From Collybiopsis luxurians FD-317 M1 (Eukaryota; Basidiomycota; Agaricomycetes; Agaricales; Omphalotaceae): DNA of 61,018 nucleotides. The stretch covers positions 152,473 through 213,490 of the forward strand of contig KN834842.1 in the NCBI GenBank assembly GCA_000827265.1, given 5' to 3'. Below the pieces are notes generated by a model. The model was not told the origin of the DNA and ran no database searches. It worked only from the letters and a program-made list of their open reading frames with translations. Position numbers and translations under genes: made by a program. Shown in pieces: positions 1 to 11,032 of the stretch. Numbering within the stretch: position 1 is the first letter of the stretch; every line of letters starts with the position of its first letter.

Positions 1-399
1 GGTATATATACTGTAGTAAGCTGTAAGAGGGACTAATGCTACTGGAGGACAAGACAAGAAACTAATGCTACTGGAAGACAATAGCTAAGTGACAGCTACG
101 AGAATAGAAGGTATGGAGCATGTGGTCATGTGACAGATGTGAGAAGAGAAACAAGGACAGCTCATTAATAAAACAATGACAGTGGGAACAAAATAGAAAA
201 AGAACAATGATACTGTGTGGAGTGGAGATAGGGAGGAGTTGTATGTCCAAAAGGTATTGATATGAAAGTTAGTCATAAATGCGGTCATGTGAAAGATGTA
301 TAGTAAAAGAGAAATGAATAGGGGTTAGGAATAGATGTTCGTACCAGCTTTATGACAACAACCTACACTTGACCTGAGCAGAATGATTTTTTTTCCTGC
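1..399. other. AT-rich sequence without a recognisable gene
   Basis: No reading frame here has recognisable protein character. Short AT-rich open frames on the minus strand (about 68-288) look like chance frames in low-complexity sequence. Confidence 0.5.
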
Positions 400-1290
400 T
401 ACTGAAACTACACTCTGCCTCACAAAGGACAATGACCTTCAGCTGTAAATAGATGCTCTGACAATTAAATACTGCCTTATATAATATTTCATTGCAGATA
501 TTTGCCATGGGAAGTGATCACTCCAGAATAAGCAATTATTATCTACTTTTATTGTCTATACATTTTTCATGCCGAATTTAATAATTCTGTACTACTAGGG
601 AATGAATGACAAGGAAACAATGTATTGAAAATGTTTGCTACTGAAATCGAATGCTGCCATCTGTGAATAAATGTCACAGCAACCTATTGCTGTCTTTACT
701 AAAAACCACTGACTGTAACTAAATGCTGCAGTAATTTATTACTGGGTTTCCTAAAACTATTGACTGCAAATCAATTCTATAGCAATTAATTGCTGCTTTC
801 CTAACATCATGCACTGCAAGTAGATTCTATAGCAATGATTTGTTATTCACTGCAAATGAATTCTATAGCACTCAATTGCTGCCTTCCACTCAAGTTTCCT
901 CACTGCAAAATACACACTACACCAATTTGCTGCTGCCTCCACAAAATTATTCAATGCAAAAAATGCCATAGCAAATAATTGCTGCTATCCACAAGTCTCT
1001 TCACTGCCAATAAATACTACAATAGGGCTTAATCATACACTGAAATACTGGCTAATGAAACTAATTCCTACCTTCTACTATAGAGTAAGACCACTCCCTG
1101 CGGAACCTTCAAGTGCCACTGAAATTTATTACAGTCTTATTCAAGACTGTTTGCTGCAAATCAGTGCAATTGAAATCAATTGTTACATTCTTCAATATGC
1201 TGTGTAATGCAGGACCACAATTATTTACAAATAGATACTACAGCAATTACCTGCTGCCTGATAAACCATCTTTTTAAACTTGTCATGGGA
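400..1290. repeat. Degenerate tandem repeat (minisatellite), period about 50 bp
   Basis: A motif like ACTGCAAATAAATTCTATAG followed by CAATTAATTGCTGCTTTCC recurs in register. Copies of the ACTGCAAAT-like word begin near 441, 491, 661, 711, 762, 812, 849, 901, 951 and 1001, with weaker ones near 1038, 1116 and 1150. Most steps are 49-53 bp and one is about 37 bp. The copies are strongly diverged, so the array is old. No coding frame runs through it. Confidence 0.7.
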
Positions 1291-1500
1291 ATTAGTTGCT
1301 ATATACATAATATAACCATTGCATACATTGGTTGTTTATACGTATTGTGTATTATACCATTCAATTCAATAGATCTGTACCATGAAAGAAATGAAGAGAT
1401 GAATAGGCCCGCCCGCGGGACTTGAAAATTGCACAGGAAGGCTTGATATATGGTACCTGCGGTACCTGTTTGGACGGCATACCACTCGGAACATACCCCC

Positions 1501-1617
1501 AGAAACTACAGCTTATATACAGTAACTAGAGCTGTGCAGATAACTACAAGATTGTTAATTAATCATAATCATAATCATGATACTGATATATCATGATAGA
1601 TATCATGATATCCAACA
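1501..1617. repeat. Left arm of a long inverted repeat (partner 6413-6512)
   Basis: The sequence around TTATATACAGTAA, AGAGCTGTGCAG, AACTACAAG and the ATCATAATCATGATACTGAT tract appears in reverse complement at 6413-6512. Each arm lies upstream of a seven-helix gene copy (1929 and 6215), and the two copies point at each other. The arm also holds an AT-rich palindromic stretch with several ATCATGAT words. Confidence 0.7.
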
Positions 1618-1928
1618 CGCTGCTGCTCACTGCTGGGTCACTGCTGGGTCACTGTGGAGGGTCACTGTTAATGCTAATGGCCCACATTGCATAACCGTAG
1701 AAACATACTTACGTCTAAAATATTTTGCAGTTCTGAAATGAGAGAAACAAACTGAGGCAATCCCAGTCCGATGCCTCGGGACCAGGCTATCAATTGGACT
1801 CAGGCTAAGTGGAGCGATCTGGATCTAAAACCATCAAGGATCACTTAATATACTCAGATGATCCTTCCCGCCTAGAGCAATGAATGTATAAAACTGGCCT
1901 CAACAACAACGTGCCCCCCACAAAACTC

Positions 1929-3228
1929 ATGACGCCAGCAGAGCACCAATCTATTACACTCAGTGGTTCAACTGACTATTCAAATGCCGTACAATTGATA
2001 ATCGGATTTGTTTTCCTTGGAATGTTCTCAAACTGCGGCAGTCTACTTCTATAGTTAACGTTTCTTCTCTCAGGCATATTCATTCCAATGATAGTTATGG
2101 CTACTCACTCAATTATGTATGCAATGGCAAGAATGGCTCCTCTCGATTTGGCTCATCATTGCTGCATTTTGACTTTGCGCCAGAATAAAGCCGTGGACCC
2201 GCTGGCATATCCTACACCTTGCTTGCCTGGACATATCATTTGTCTCCTTTAACTTAACCATCCTGGGTTTTGAACTAGATACATTTTCGGTGTCCGCTTT
2301 TGTTCCAGTGATGCCTGCTCCATCTCAGGCAAAGATACAAACTAAATTGATTGAGCTAATTCTAGGAGAAGAGTTGTCTGCTTGGGCAGCTCTAATTGCT
2401 GTGTGTTTTATTTTTAATGGCTTGTTTCCTGCCTAAATATTTATTCAGATACTTTTGAGTGATTTTGTTGTGGTGTGGAGAGCATGGGTCTTTTTTCCAG
2501 ATGCCAAGCTTGCTAAGCTCGCAATTGCCTTGCTTATGACTGCTAATTTTGGTGGGTAGTGTGCGCTGAAGCTTTGAATTTTAACCTCATTGTAACATCA
2601 TATAGGTCTTAATCTTGCTTCAAATTGTTATGAGGCTACTCTATTCGCAAACATTTTGAAGAAAAATCCTTTCATAATTTCAAAAAGTATTAACGACACT
2701 CTAGTTTGGGTGTCCCAATTGACTTCCTTTGTTGTGAACCTATTTGCAACAAGTCTGACTGCATGGAAAGCTTGGTGAGTGATCTCAAGTGAAACACCCA
2801 AACCTTACAGTTGGTAATGTTTCCCAGGAATCATCATCGCTTCATTGTGGGAGCTGGAATTCGGAAGAGGACTAGGGTTCAGAATATCCTCCTTTTGCTT
2901 GTCGAGTCTGGTGCTATATATTGCTCAATGCAGGCAGCCAAGATAATTTGTGTCTTGCTCTTACAGTACTCACAGCCGCGCACTATTGCAGGTGTAGTCA
3001 CTCTTGCAACTATTATGAACCTGTTCTTTATTTGCGCAGTGGGTTTGCTCTCCTGCCAGTTCAACTGATTAGCATTGATAAATGTGCAAGGCAATGTATC
3101 CAGCGGCAGTAATCCTCTTAATTAGCAAGAATGCCTCCCCTGTCAATGAGACCATTCAGTGGCAAACCATGACTGCAGTGGCCGACAGCAGGGAAAGTCA
3201 TATTCAAAACACGTCAGACCCTTACTAA
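1929..3228 (+). pseudogene. Seven-transmembrane fungal family protein, decayed copy (copy A)
   Basis: This copy aligns exon by exon with the intact gene at 15963-17326. Visible pieces are an N-terminal peptide starting MTPAEHQS, the IPMIVMATHSIMYAM helix, the SDFVVVWRAWVFFPD block (about 2452-2560), the TAWKAW block (about 2760), the RTRVQNILLLLVESGAIYC helix (about 2870-2940) and the YPAAVILLISKNASPVNET C-terminal segment (3090-3228). Introns fall at the family positions, with the last exon ending TAA at 3226-3228. It is broken: the first intron has lost its usual GTGGGC donor, exon 2 has a one-base frameshift, and the conserved Trp of the FWL block is a TGA near 2170. The family's function is unknown; these are polytopic membrane proteins. 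I am confident of the family and fairly confident it is dead. Confidence 0.75.
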
Positions 3229-3494
3229 ATAGTAACCTTCACATCGGGATACATGTACTACAGGAGTACAGTCACTTTGGCCGAAGTTCTGGGTCTTGGC
3301 TTTGTATTGGTTTTCAGGTAGATCACAAGTTGCCCTTAGACTCTTTATTTGAGCTTGAATTGACCCCTTAGGGGTGGCCAAAAATACACTAATTTCTCTC
3401 TGAGCCGTGGTGAGATTGGGCACTAGGTTTCTGCATTTCATCTTGCTATTGGGAGGACACAGAAAACAAAGCCCCAAGGGGTGCACCTTCACCA
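3229..3494. other. No gene seen
   Basis: The first part matches sequence downstream of copy B (a CAGTCACTTTGGCC-like word follows the stop in both), so the duplicated block continues past the stop codon. Nothing coding is recognised. Confidence 0.4.
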
Positions 3495-3733
3495 GACCAA
3501 ACATTAATGAACACAATCGACACTTCTGTCTGTCCAGCATAGGAAGCATATGTTATCAGCGCAACAGTGCCAATATATAAAAGGCAAAACTTCCAATGCC
3601 ACCATCGATCTCATGATTAGACCAAGCATTAATGGACACAATCAACACTTCTGCCTGCCCTACAAAGGTGGCATGTTATCGGCACAACAGTACCCGATAT
3701 ATAAAAGGCAAAACACCATTGATCTCATGAATA
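3495..3733 (+). repeat. Tandem duplication, unit about 125 bp
   Basis: GACCAAACATTAATG at 3495 recurs as GACCAAGCATTAATG at 3620. Both units then run through ACACTTCTG, a TGTTATC(A/G)GC block, ATATATAAAAGGCAAAAC and GATCTCATGA. The two units differ by substitutions and small indels. No protein meaning is seen. Confidence 0.75.
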
Positions 3734-4786
3734 ACACATGCCATCCAGGCTTAATTCACAATCCAAAACGGCACCAGCAACATTCGTCAGGGCATAATGG
3801 AGCGTGATGATATAGTACATCGAGCCAGTTCCCGGTCCCCAAGTTGCAGCGAGATGTCCTTAGTATGTGTCATTGGTTTCGAGGACTGAGAATCGAAAGG
3901 TCGGTCCACCTAAAGCTGGACCCATGTGAGCCCCGAAAAGGGCGACGGTGAGAGTAACAATAGTAAACTATATATGCATTGTTTTTACTGATTTTACTGT
4001 ACCGGCTCTCGAAGTCAAAAAGAAACGCAGTGAAATTTAATACCTGGCAGGCCTTAAATCACTGGGCAGAATCAATTCTAATCACCAATTTCAAAGCAAG
4101 CACCTGAGCAAGCTCTCATTCCCAAAAAAATAACATTCAAAATCAACTTTTCAGCTGCTAGATGTCATCTCTTGCAAGATTGGGGGGTCCTGATGTCACC
4201 GCACTGTAGATTGCATCTCATGCAGGAGGCTCTTCATCTGATCGTTGACTGCCTACATCCTAGTGCACAGCGGTACAGCTGAGTAAATATGACATCAATA
4301 CTCGAGTAGTGTGATATACTTATCCTACGTCGTAAATTTGTGCATCAACCGCCTTGGAAAAATGCACAATGGGACCTCTCCTCCTTCTCTTCTTGCTCTT
4401 CTCACTCACTGAGATGTTCTAAAGTCTTACTTTCATCCACTTTTCTTTGTTGGAATTGAGCCTTGGGTAGATCAAGAAGGGGCAAAATTCGTTGATAGGC
4501 AGGGAACCGCAGCAAACGCGCGAGGTTCCGGATCAATTACATCGGCCTTATATATGTATATAGAAAATCAAATAAATAAACGGCCGACGTTCGCCGCGAG
4601 TAACCGATCACAACGACAACAAATCCAACATTCTTGACTAATACAGGTGTATGCTGCCTTAAGGGTTGGGCATTTGATTGCCCTAGGCTCAATTCAGTCA
4701 TAATACAGTTCAGATAGCACATTACCAGTGCACTATCTACCTGACTATGAGTAGGAAATCAGGATTCAGAATTCCGGCCAGAGTGA
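3734..4786. other. Spacer between two convergent seven-helix copies; no gene seen
   Basis: About 1 kb without a convincing frame. It lies between the 3' ends of copies A and B. Confidence 0.4.
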
Positions 4787-6215
4787 CTATAATATTGTAG
4801 TATATCTATCCCGAGCTGTTCTTCCCGGCTCTGATAGGTGATTTGTATCTGATATAGGCTCCTCCCTGCTGTCTTCCGCTATCAGCAGCTGAGTCATTTG
4901 AACGGTCTCATTCACAGGAGAGGCATTCAGGTTGATTAACGGGATCACTGCTACTGGATAGATTGCCTTGTGAACTTATTAATATAAATTAATTGAGCTG
5001 GCAAGAGAGTAACACTCACAGTGCAAGTAAAAAACCAATGATTAAGTATGGTGATAATGAGCATACCCACATCACTCAGCCTAGTCTTTCTTCTGTTCAT
5101 TGCCAACAAAGTGCATATTATGTTGACTGCCTGTATTGAACAGTATATAGCACCAGATTCAATCAATAAAAGGAGGATGCTCTGCACTCTAGTTCTTTTG
5201 TAAATCCCACCTTCTACCATGAAACTATGGTGATTCCTGCAAAGCATGACTAAGAGTCAGGATTGGAGAATTTTACCTTGAATCACATACCAAGCTTTCC
5301 ATGCAATCAGACCTGTTGCAGATAGGTTTACAATGAGGGAAGTTAAGTACGATACCCAAGATAGAGTGGTGCTGATATTTAGTGAAATCATAGTATGGTT
5401 CGTCAAAAGTTCTGAAGTCGATATCACCAAAAGACAAGTTGTAGTAACAGTAAGTCCTTTATGATGTTATGCAATGAGTTTTAAGCCACATAGTATATCT
5501 GTCTTTAATTCAGCACACATACTATCTACGCACCAATATTAACAATCATAAGCGAGGCAAGTGTAAGTTTTGTAAGCTTGCTGTATGGAAACAAGACCCA
5601 TGTTCTCCACAGAACAATAAGATCACTCAGAAGCAGCTGGGTAATTATTCCGGCTTGAGTAATGGATGAATAGCAAAAAACTCGCAGCTATCAGACTTTC
5701 CCAACTTCCGAAACTGTGTAGTAGGAAAAGCTCCTTGTATTCTTGATATTTAATATCCTCTTGCACTATTGGCAATATTGAGAGCAAGGAGAACTGTTCC
5801 CAGACAAACACGTATATTCCCTGAGAGATAATCTGTAAGCTGAAGCAGATGAATAACATTCCCAGGCAAGCAAGGTGTAGAATATTCCCGCGGGTCCATG
5901 ATTTTGTTCTATCACAAAGCCAAAATGAAGCAAAAATGTCAAAATAAAGGCTAAAGTGCTTTTTTCGCGTTGCATACATTTCTGAGTGAATTGCAATAGC
6001 TATCATCAGAAGGAATATACCTAGAAGAATCTGTTGTTAGCTGTGAAAGGAGAGTAAAATATTTTGAGCAGCTTGAGCAGCCCACACATTCCAAAAGTAA
6101 GGAATTCCAGGACTAATGGAATAGCTGTAAAATATTCCCCATACCCGTAGGATGTGATCCTTTGGAGATCACCTGGAGTCATGAGTGGTGTCAGGGATGG
6201 ATAGTTGGTTGCCAC
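4787..6215 (-). CDS. Seven-transmembrane fungal family protein (copy B), intact by hand splicing
   Basis: Six exons give one open frame of 376 codons: 6215-6086, 6020-5686, 5636-5534, 5456-5291, 5236-5020 and 4966-4787 (TAG at 4789-4787). The protein starts MATNYPSLTPLMTPG. Landmarks are ASFWLC with HLACLG (helix 2), SDLIVLWRTWVLFP, LSATGLIAWKAW, RTRVQSILLLLIESGAIYC (helix 6) and AIYPVAVIPLI before a hydrophilic tail. I expect about seven helices. Exons 2 and 3 are 335 and 103 bp, exactly as in the 15963-17326 paralogue, which supports the joins. Intron 2 needs a GC donor (GCGAGT at 5685-5680); the other introns are GT-AG. Biological role unknown. It lies tail-to-tail with copy A inside a large inverted duplication. 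Confidence 0.8.
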
Positions 6216-7184
6216 TAGTTCATTTTATATATTCACTGCTCCGGTCAACAAGGACCATCTTCTGAGTATGTCAAGTCATAAGCTTTCGATTTTCGGGGAT
6301 AGCATGTCGCCGTGATCCAAATGCAGTGCTGAGATTCCGGACGCGGTGTTGTTTGGCCGCTATGCACACAATTATTTCTGTCAATGCTTCTTTCATTGTA
6401 AATGTATTGTGTTGGAAATCATGATAGATATCAGTATCATGATTACGATTATGATTAATTGACTTGTAGTTACCTGCACAGCTCTATTTACTGTATATAA
6501 GTTGTAGTTTATGGATGCTTCTACATCCGATTGTGACTCTATACTTTTTCTCAGTCTTTTGCTTACCAACATGTAGAGGACAAATGGAATTTATGTGTTA
6601 TTATCTCTGTTTCCTACCTGAGTGCCAACATACTTGTCTTCCTCCTATTTTATTTCCAACATATTGTGTGGTATAACAAAGTTGGCTACAGATAAATCAG
6701 TTTACTTACTTCCTTTACTTTATATTTACTCAATGATCAAAATTTCAACTAGAGATAACACAATCTCAGCTGCCAGAAGTTGTTTTTTTTTTTAACTAAG
6801 CAGAGGGTAGTCTATATACATATATAAATGTGCACAGAATTTAAACATCGTGGAATACCAAACAAGAATCTTATCTTCAGATTACTCAAAAGAGGGAAAA
6901 AGGACGGGGATGCGAGCAATATGCAAACAACCGACCGCATTTCCTTCGTTAACCAACAATCATGAAAGTCAAAGCTGATTTACTTTGAGTGAGTGTGACC
7001 GATATACCCGGATGCTTCACTGGCCCCTCAAAATGAAACAAATGTTACAACACGGATTATCCGAATAAAACCGAAATGATGATGAGAAGGTAGCAATGAC
7101 TAGAGATGAACGAACAACTATAACGACAGGAAACGGTGATTCATGCTTCATGGGTATATACAGTATATGAAGCATCGCCTCTTT
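6216..7184. other. No gene; holds right arm of the inverted repeat (6413-6512)
   Basis: The segment 6413-6512 is the reverse complement of 1501-1617. The rest is AT-rich and includes a run of T near 6781. The part nearest 7184 would be downstream sequence of the glycoside hydrolase fragment on the minus strand. No frame is convincing. Confidence 0.5.
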
Positions 7185-7378
7185 TTAAACAGTCAAAGTG
7201 GTGTGCACCCTCAGATCCCTCGAGCTAGCAGCACCATGTAGTGTATAATCCCGGGCGGCGACTTCCCAATCTTTGGCCGTAACATTCCAGAAAGTGAAAT
7301 TTCGCTTCAATAAGCGGAACGTCACAGTCTCCGATCCTCCTGGCTCGATGGTAACCTTCTTACGAACGATGACAATTA
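7185..7378 (-). pseudogene. Glycoside hydrolase family 3 (beta-glucosidase type) C-terminal fragment
   Basis: Read on the minus strand, the frame ending TAA at 7187-7185 encodes the fibronectin-III-like tail of GH3 enzymes. It shows KKVTIEPGGSETVTF, LLKRNFTFWNV, DWEVAARDYTLHGAASSRD and a final LTV. The IEPGGS..VTF, FWNV and GASSRD blocks are the usual landmarks of this domain. Only about 60 residues remain, and the catalytic barrel is absent. Directly upstream (7440-7700) is a repeat shared with 14757-15060, followed by a broken arrestin copy, so this is a chimeric leftover. The first 22 bases of the match (ATTGTCATCGTTCGTAAG...) recur after the other copy near 15063 and stop there. Confidence 0.7.
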
Positions 7379-7439
7379 CACAATTTTATTCAGTATAATG
7401 ATCAATCTGAAGACAGGTATTGGATAACAATTTACGTAT

Positions 7440-7690
7440 TCTAGTACTACGATCTACATACACTAGGAGGCCTTATCAATAGATTTGAGTACAGTATGTC
7501 GAGTAGTGGCAAAAGACAACAAAGTCCAAACTGGTACCAAGTAAGCAGATAGCAAGCGAGCAACGTAACAAAGTCAGAGTGAGTACAGCAAGAGTATCTA
7601 CGAAACGAGCAATAATTGAGGACCGAAAAACTTGCATTAGCTGCAAGAAAAGGGATATGCAGAAATCGCACCTGGAAATGTTTAAAAAGG
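7440..7690 (-). repeat. Shared repeat, copy 1 (partner 14757-15040)
   Basis: On the minus strand this runs from ATTTCCAGGTGCGATTTCTG through GGACTTTGTTACGTTGCTCG and TACTGTACTCAAATCTATT to CTCCTAGTGTATGTAGATCG. The same order is found on the plus strand at 14757-15040 with a short insertion. In both places it follows an arrestin 5' fragment. An AATAAGG word and its position suggest it might be part of a long terminal repeat or an old intron; I cannot decide which. Confidence 0.65.
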
Positions 7691-7699
7691 GGAAGAGAA

Positions 7700-8787
7700 G
7701 GGAGGAGGAAGATAACGGAAAAAGAGGCGAAGGATTAAGAAGAGTAGCAAAGGTAGAAAAGAAACAAGCGAAAGAAATAAGGAAGTAGGAGATACGAATC
7801 AACAACCGACCTTTTCCATTACTGACCCTAGCCCCGGCACACAATCTCGAATTCCGAACGGTAGAGACATAAACCCCTCCTTCGTGCTTACCCTTACATC
7901 TCACATCATTCGTCTTTGACAGAACCCACGGCGGCAGCCCGAGCTCGCCAGCAACCAAATCTCCCCATATAAATCACTTGCCCTTCTCCCAAACTTTTCT
8001 GCCATCCTCTCCAACTCGGCTCATCAAACATCAAACTGCCAATACCCTCTACACCAGGAGGTATTACATACTCTGGTCCATTAAATAGCACCTCGTCACC
8101 GTATCGTTGACCTTGAGCAGGGGAAGGTCGTCAGAAGCATTGGCGAGGTGAAGAGTTCAGTTGAAGGAAATCGTTCGACCAGTATTCTACCGATAGATCA
8201 TTAGTATCGATATTAGATACACGTAATAAACCACTCCGTACCTTTTCGCAGAATGATTCTTGAGTGCAACTCGAAAGACGCACGCTCGCGGGAACTTCAT
8301 ACCTGACTTCTGCCAATCCATTGCCGAACAAGAACGATGACGGAGATGTTATATGGAGGGGTAAGCGGAAGAGGAACGTACTGTGTCCTCTTTGGGCTGT
8401 GTAGTAATTTAGTCGAAGGGATGAATCATCTGCAGAGGGGAGGGGAGGGTACGGGAGGACGGCATGGGAAGGGGGTATGTCGTGACCTTGGATGAGGATG
8501 AAGATTGGATTAGCAGACTGGGCTTGTGAAGTAATTAAGTTCTACGAAAGGAGTAAACTGACTGCGATATGTTGTATAAAAAGGACCCCCACCCACCTTG
8601 AATAGCAAACAACTCAATCATCATAATCCCAATGCCCGACCATTTATCGGCCCAACACCCTATCCCCATCTTGCCAGTAATGTACCCCCGCGATGAAATA
8701 CGGTTCAGCGAGCGTGAGGGTCACTTTGATCTTTGGGTGGCGGGTGACGACGTTCATAGATTCGGCGCGGAGTGCTGGGTTAGCCAT
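7700..8787 (-). pseudogene. Arrestin-domain gene, 5'-half fragment (copy I)
   Basis: The minus strand from ATG at 8787-8785 matches the start of the intact gene at 27917-33628 (ANPALRAESMNVV, then KVTLTLAEPYFIA). An indel in the following GGYITG block shifts the frame. The second-exon part is recognisable (NGLAEVRYEV near 8331-8290, then CTQESFCEK), but about 240 bp between the EVRYEV(R/P)ASV block and the LQVKNHSAKK block is missing, exactly as in copy III. The third-exon part (GPEYVIPPGVEGIGSLMFDEP, about 8085-8010) then degenerates into the sequence preceding the parent's third intron. Arrestin C domain and tail are absent. Non-functional as an arrestin. Confidence 0.8.
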
Positions 8788-9702
8788 TGTTTTTGTTCTT
8801 TAAATTGCGATAGTATGACTTGGATGGTGGTATGCGATATGGCAAATCTGGTATTTGATAGGATGATGATGAGGAATCGTCGATGCTCCGTAAGCCGATG
8901 GGCTAGGAAGAGGAACCAGTTTCGAGGTGAAGTGGGTAAGAAGATAACACGAAAAGTGAATCAAAACATATTGCGGGTGGTGGGACTCCAAAAAATAAGG
9001 ATCAAATCTAGAGACTGCTCGAAAGAGAAATGCAAGAGAGAGGGGGTTTCAACGGAGAAAGAACGGGCCGTATGTGGGAAAGTTGCGTGACGTCTGGATG
9101 ACAAATGGAATAACGGGACGGCGCTTAAATGTTTGCCGGCGTCCCCTCTCTTCTGTATTTCTCTTTCGAGCGATCTCTAGACCTGATCCTTATTTTTTGG
9201 AAGTTTGCCATTCACAACATGTTTTGATTGCATCCCTGCGTAACTCAAACACTATCCTTCCACCCATTTTACTCCGAAACTGGTTTCTTTTCCTTGTTCA
9301 TCGACTTGCGGAGCATCGACGATTCTCCATCGTCATCCTACAAATACCACTTTTCCTATATATCGCATACCACCGTCCAAGTCCAACTATCGCAAAGTAA
9401 CAAAACTATACAATGGCCAACCCAGCACTCCGCGCCGAATCCATGAACGTCGTTACCCACCACCCCAAAGTCAAAGTGACCCTCACCCTCGCTGAACCGT
9501 ATTTCATCGTTGGGGGATATATCACTGAAAAGATGGAGATGGAGTGTAAAGCTGATAAAGGGTTGGGGATTGGGAATATGATGATTCAGTTGTTCGCTAT
9601 TCAAGGTGTGTGTCCTTTTAGAGGTCGTCGTATCAGCATAACTTACTAACGCATCAATCCAGAATTTACCTCCTGAGACCACGCCACCCGCACAACCTTC
9701 AG
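8510..9702. repeat. Large inverted repeat: two arrestin 5' ends head to head
   Basis: Copy I (start 8787, minus) and copy II (start 9413, plus) share first exon and about 260 bp of upstream sequence in mirror orientation: 8788-9046 against about 9150-9412. The turn-around point is near 9046, where copy I promoter sequence (CTCTCTTGCATTTCTC on its strand) is joined to a more distal promoter segment of copy II (TTTCAACGGAGAAAGAAC). Confidence 0.75.
9413..9702 (+). pseudogene. Arrestin-domain gene, first exon plus 40 bp (copy II)
   Basis: ATG at 9413 opens a 64-codon exon nearly identical to the parent's exon 1 (NPALRAESMNVV, TLTLAEPYFIVGGYI, MMIQLFAIQ), ended by a GTGTGTGTCC donor near 9606 and an acceptor at ATCCAG near 9661. 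Exon 2 runs only to about 9702 and carries TGA where the parent has CGA (TCCTGAGACC against TCACGAGACC), a CpG-decay change. At about 9703 the sequence switches, without spacer, to the middle of a seven-helix gene (copy C). Confidence 0.8.
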
Positions 9703-10717
9703 TCATTTATCTCCTTCATTGCACAGATCTTCGATTCTGGAGCATTTGTCTTGATTTCCAAGTGGATACTCTTGCCAGTAGTATTTGAACAGCCGCAAAA
9801 CGTGCCGGAAAAAATCCTCTTGCTAAGTATTACAACTAACACGGCATTTGTAGTTTTCTGTGAGTTTGTCATTTCAATGACTTGATTCCTGTTTAAACGT
9901 TCATCCAGATAGTATTAAGTGATCTTGTTGTAGTGTGGAGAACGTGCATCTTGTTTCAATCTACTAAGTTTAAAGGTTCATCTGGTTCACACTTGCCTCC
10001 CTGATGTTTGTTGATATTGGTGAGTATATAGTATGCAAATTCAAAATTGGACACATTTGTTGAACCCATTGCATGGCACCACATAGGAGTTAATGTTGCT
10101 GCACTTTGTTTTGGAGAGACTCAAATTGAGTACTCTGAAAATACCAAAATTTCCGGAGATCTGTTCTGGGTATCATACTTGATTTCCCTAGCTGTTAACA
10201 TATCTGCAACGGGTTTAATTGCATGGATAGCTTGGTAAGTGATTTGAAGTACAGCTTCCAGGCACTTACAATTGGCGATGCTTTGCAGGAATCACCGTCG
10301 TTTAATGGCGGAAGCTGGAATTCGCAGAAGAACTAGGGTTCAGAAAATCCTGCTTCTGCTGATTGAGTCTGGTGCCGTATATTGTTTAATACAGGCAATC
10401 AATGTTGGATGTTCAGTAAAGGTCGGATTAGAAGTCTTGACGAACCCCAGTGAGGGTGTATCAATCGTCGTTAAGGTTATAACCACACTGTTTAGTCTTT
10501 GCGTTGTGAGTACGACTTCCCGTCAAGTTCAGTTGACTCATTGATGAATTGCTGCAAGGGACTGTATCCGGTGATAGTGATCCTATTGATCAGCGTGAAA
10601 GCTTCTCCTGTGAATGAGACCTCCTATTGGCACACTATGGTGGCAGACAGTCGTAGCAGGTCCGAGGGTCATATTCCAAACACAAGTACCCTGTCAGACC
10701 CTGAAAGGGTAACCTAG
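9703..10717 (+). pseudogene. Seven-transmembrane family copy C, 5'-truncated
   Basis: It begins in the second helix (SFISFIAQIFDSGAFVLISKW), then shows SDLVVVWRTCILF, LAVNISATGLIAWIAW, RTRVQKILLLLIESGAVYC, GLYPVIVILLI and a tail ending TAG at 10715-10717. Family introns are recognisable (for example GTGAGTATATAG near 10020 and GTAAGTGATT near 10236). Exon 1 and the first helix are missing, replaced by arrestin copy II. Exon 3 has a frameshift near 9985 that runs into TGA, and exon 2 seems out of phase with exon 3. A chimera of two pseudogenes. Confidence 0.8.
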
Positions 10718-11032
10718 TATTAGATGTATCATGGGACTAAATATATTGTGGTCTCTTCGGCTAGAATTCTGTATTCTGGATTTCTGCCACTGGTGGTCGG
10801 GCAGATCAGTTATCATACAGCTTTAGAGCCATATTGAGCTTGAACATGAAATGATCTAAAGGTCCAGTAGCTTTCTGGACCCCATTAGGAGAGTTAGTGG
10901 GTAACCATCGCTTCGTTCTCGTGCAATCTGCTATCGCTTTGATGCAACCTGTTGAGGTGCTTATGGTATGGGATGGGAATCTCTGGATGGGATCACAGGG
11001 GTCTCTGGTGCAAAGCACAATGGAGTAATCTG
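10718..11032. other. Little recognisable; weak open frame on minus strand
   Basis: A 104-codon minus-strand frame (10806-11120) overlaps the end of the next ORF. I see no family signature in it. Confidence 0.3.

Noticed and set aside
8632..9090. 152-codon plus-strand frame over the arrestin copy I first exon and promoter
   Set aside because: It is antisense to recognisable arrestin sequence and includes promoter DNA; a chance frame.
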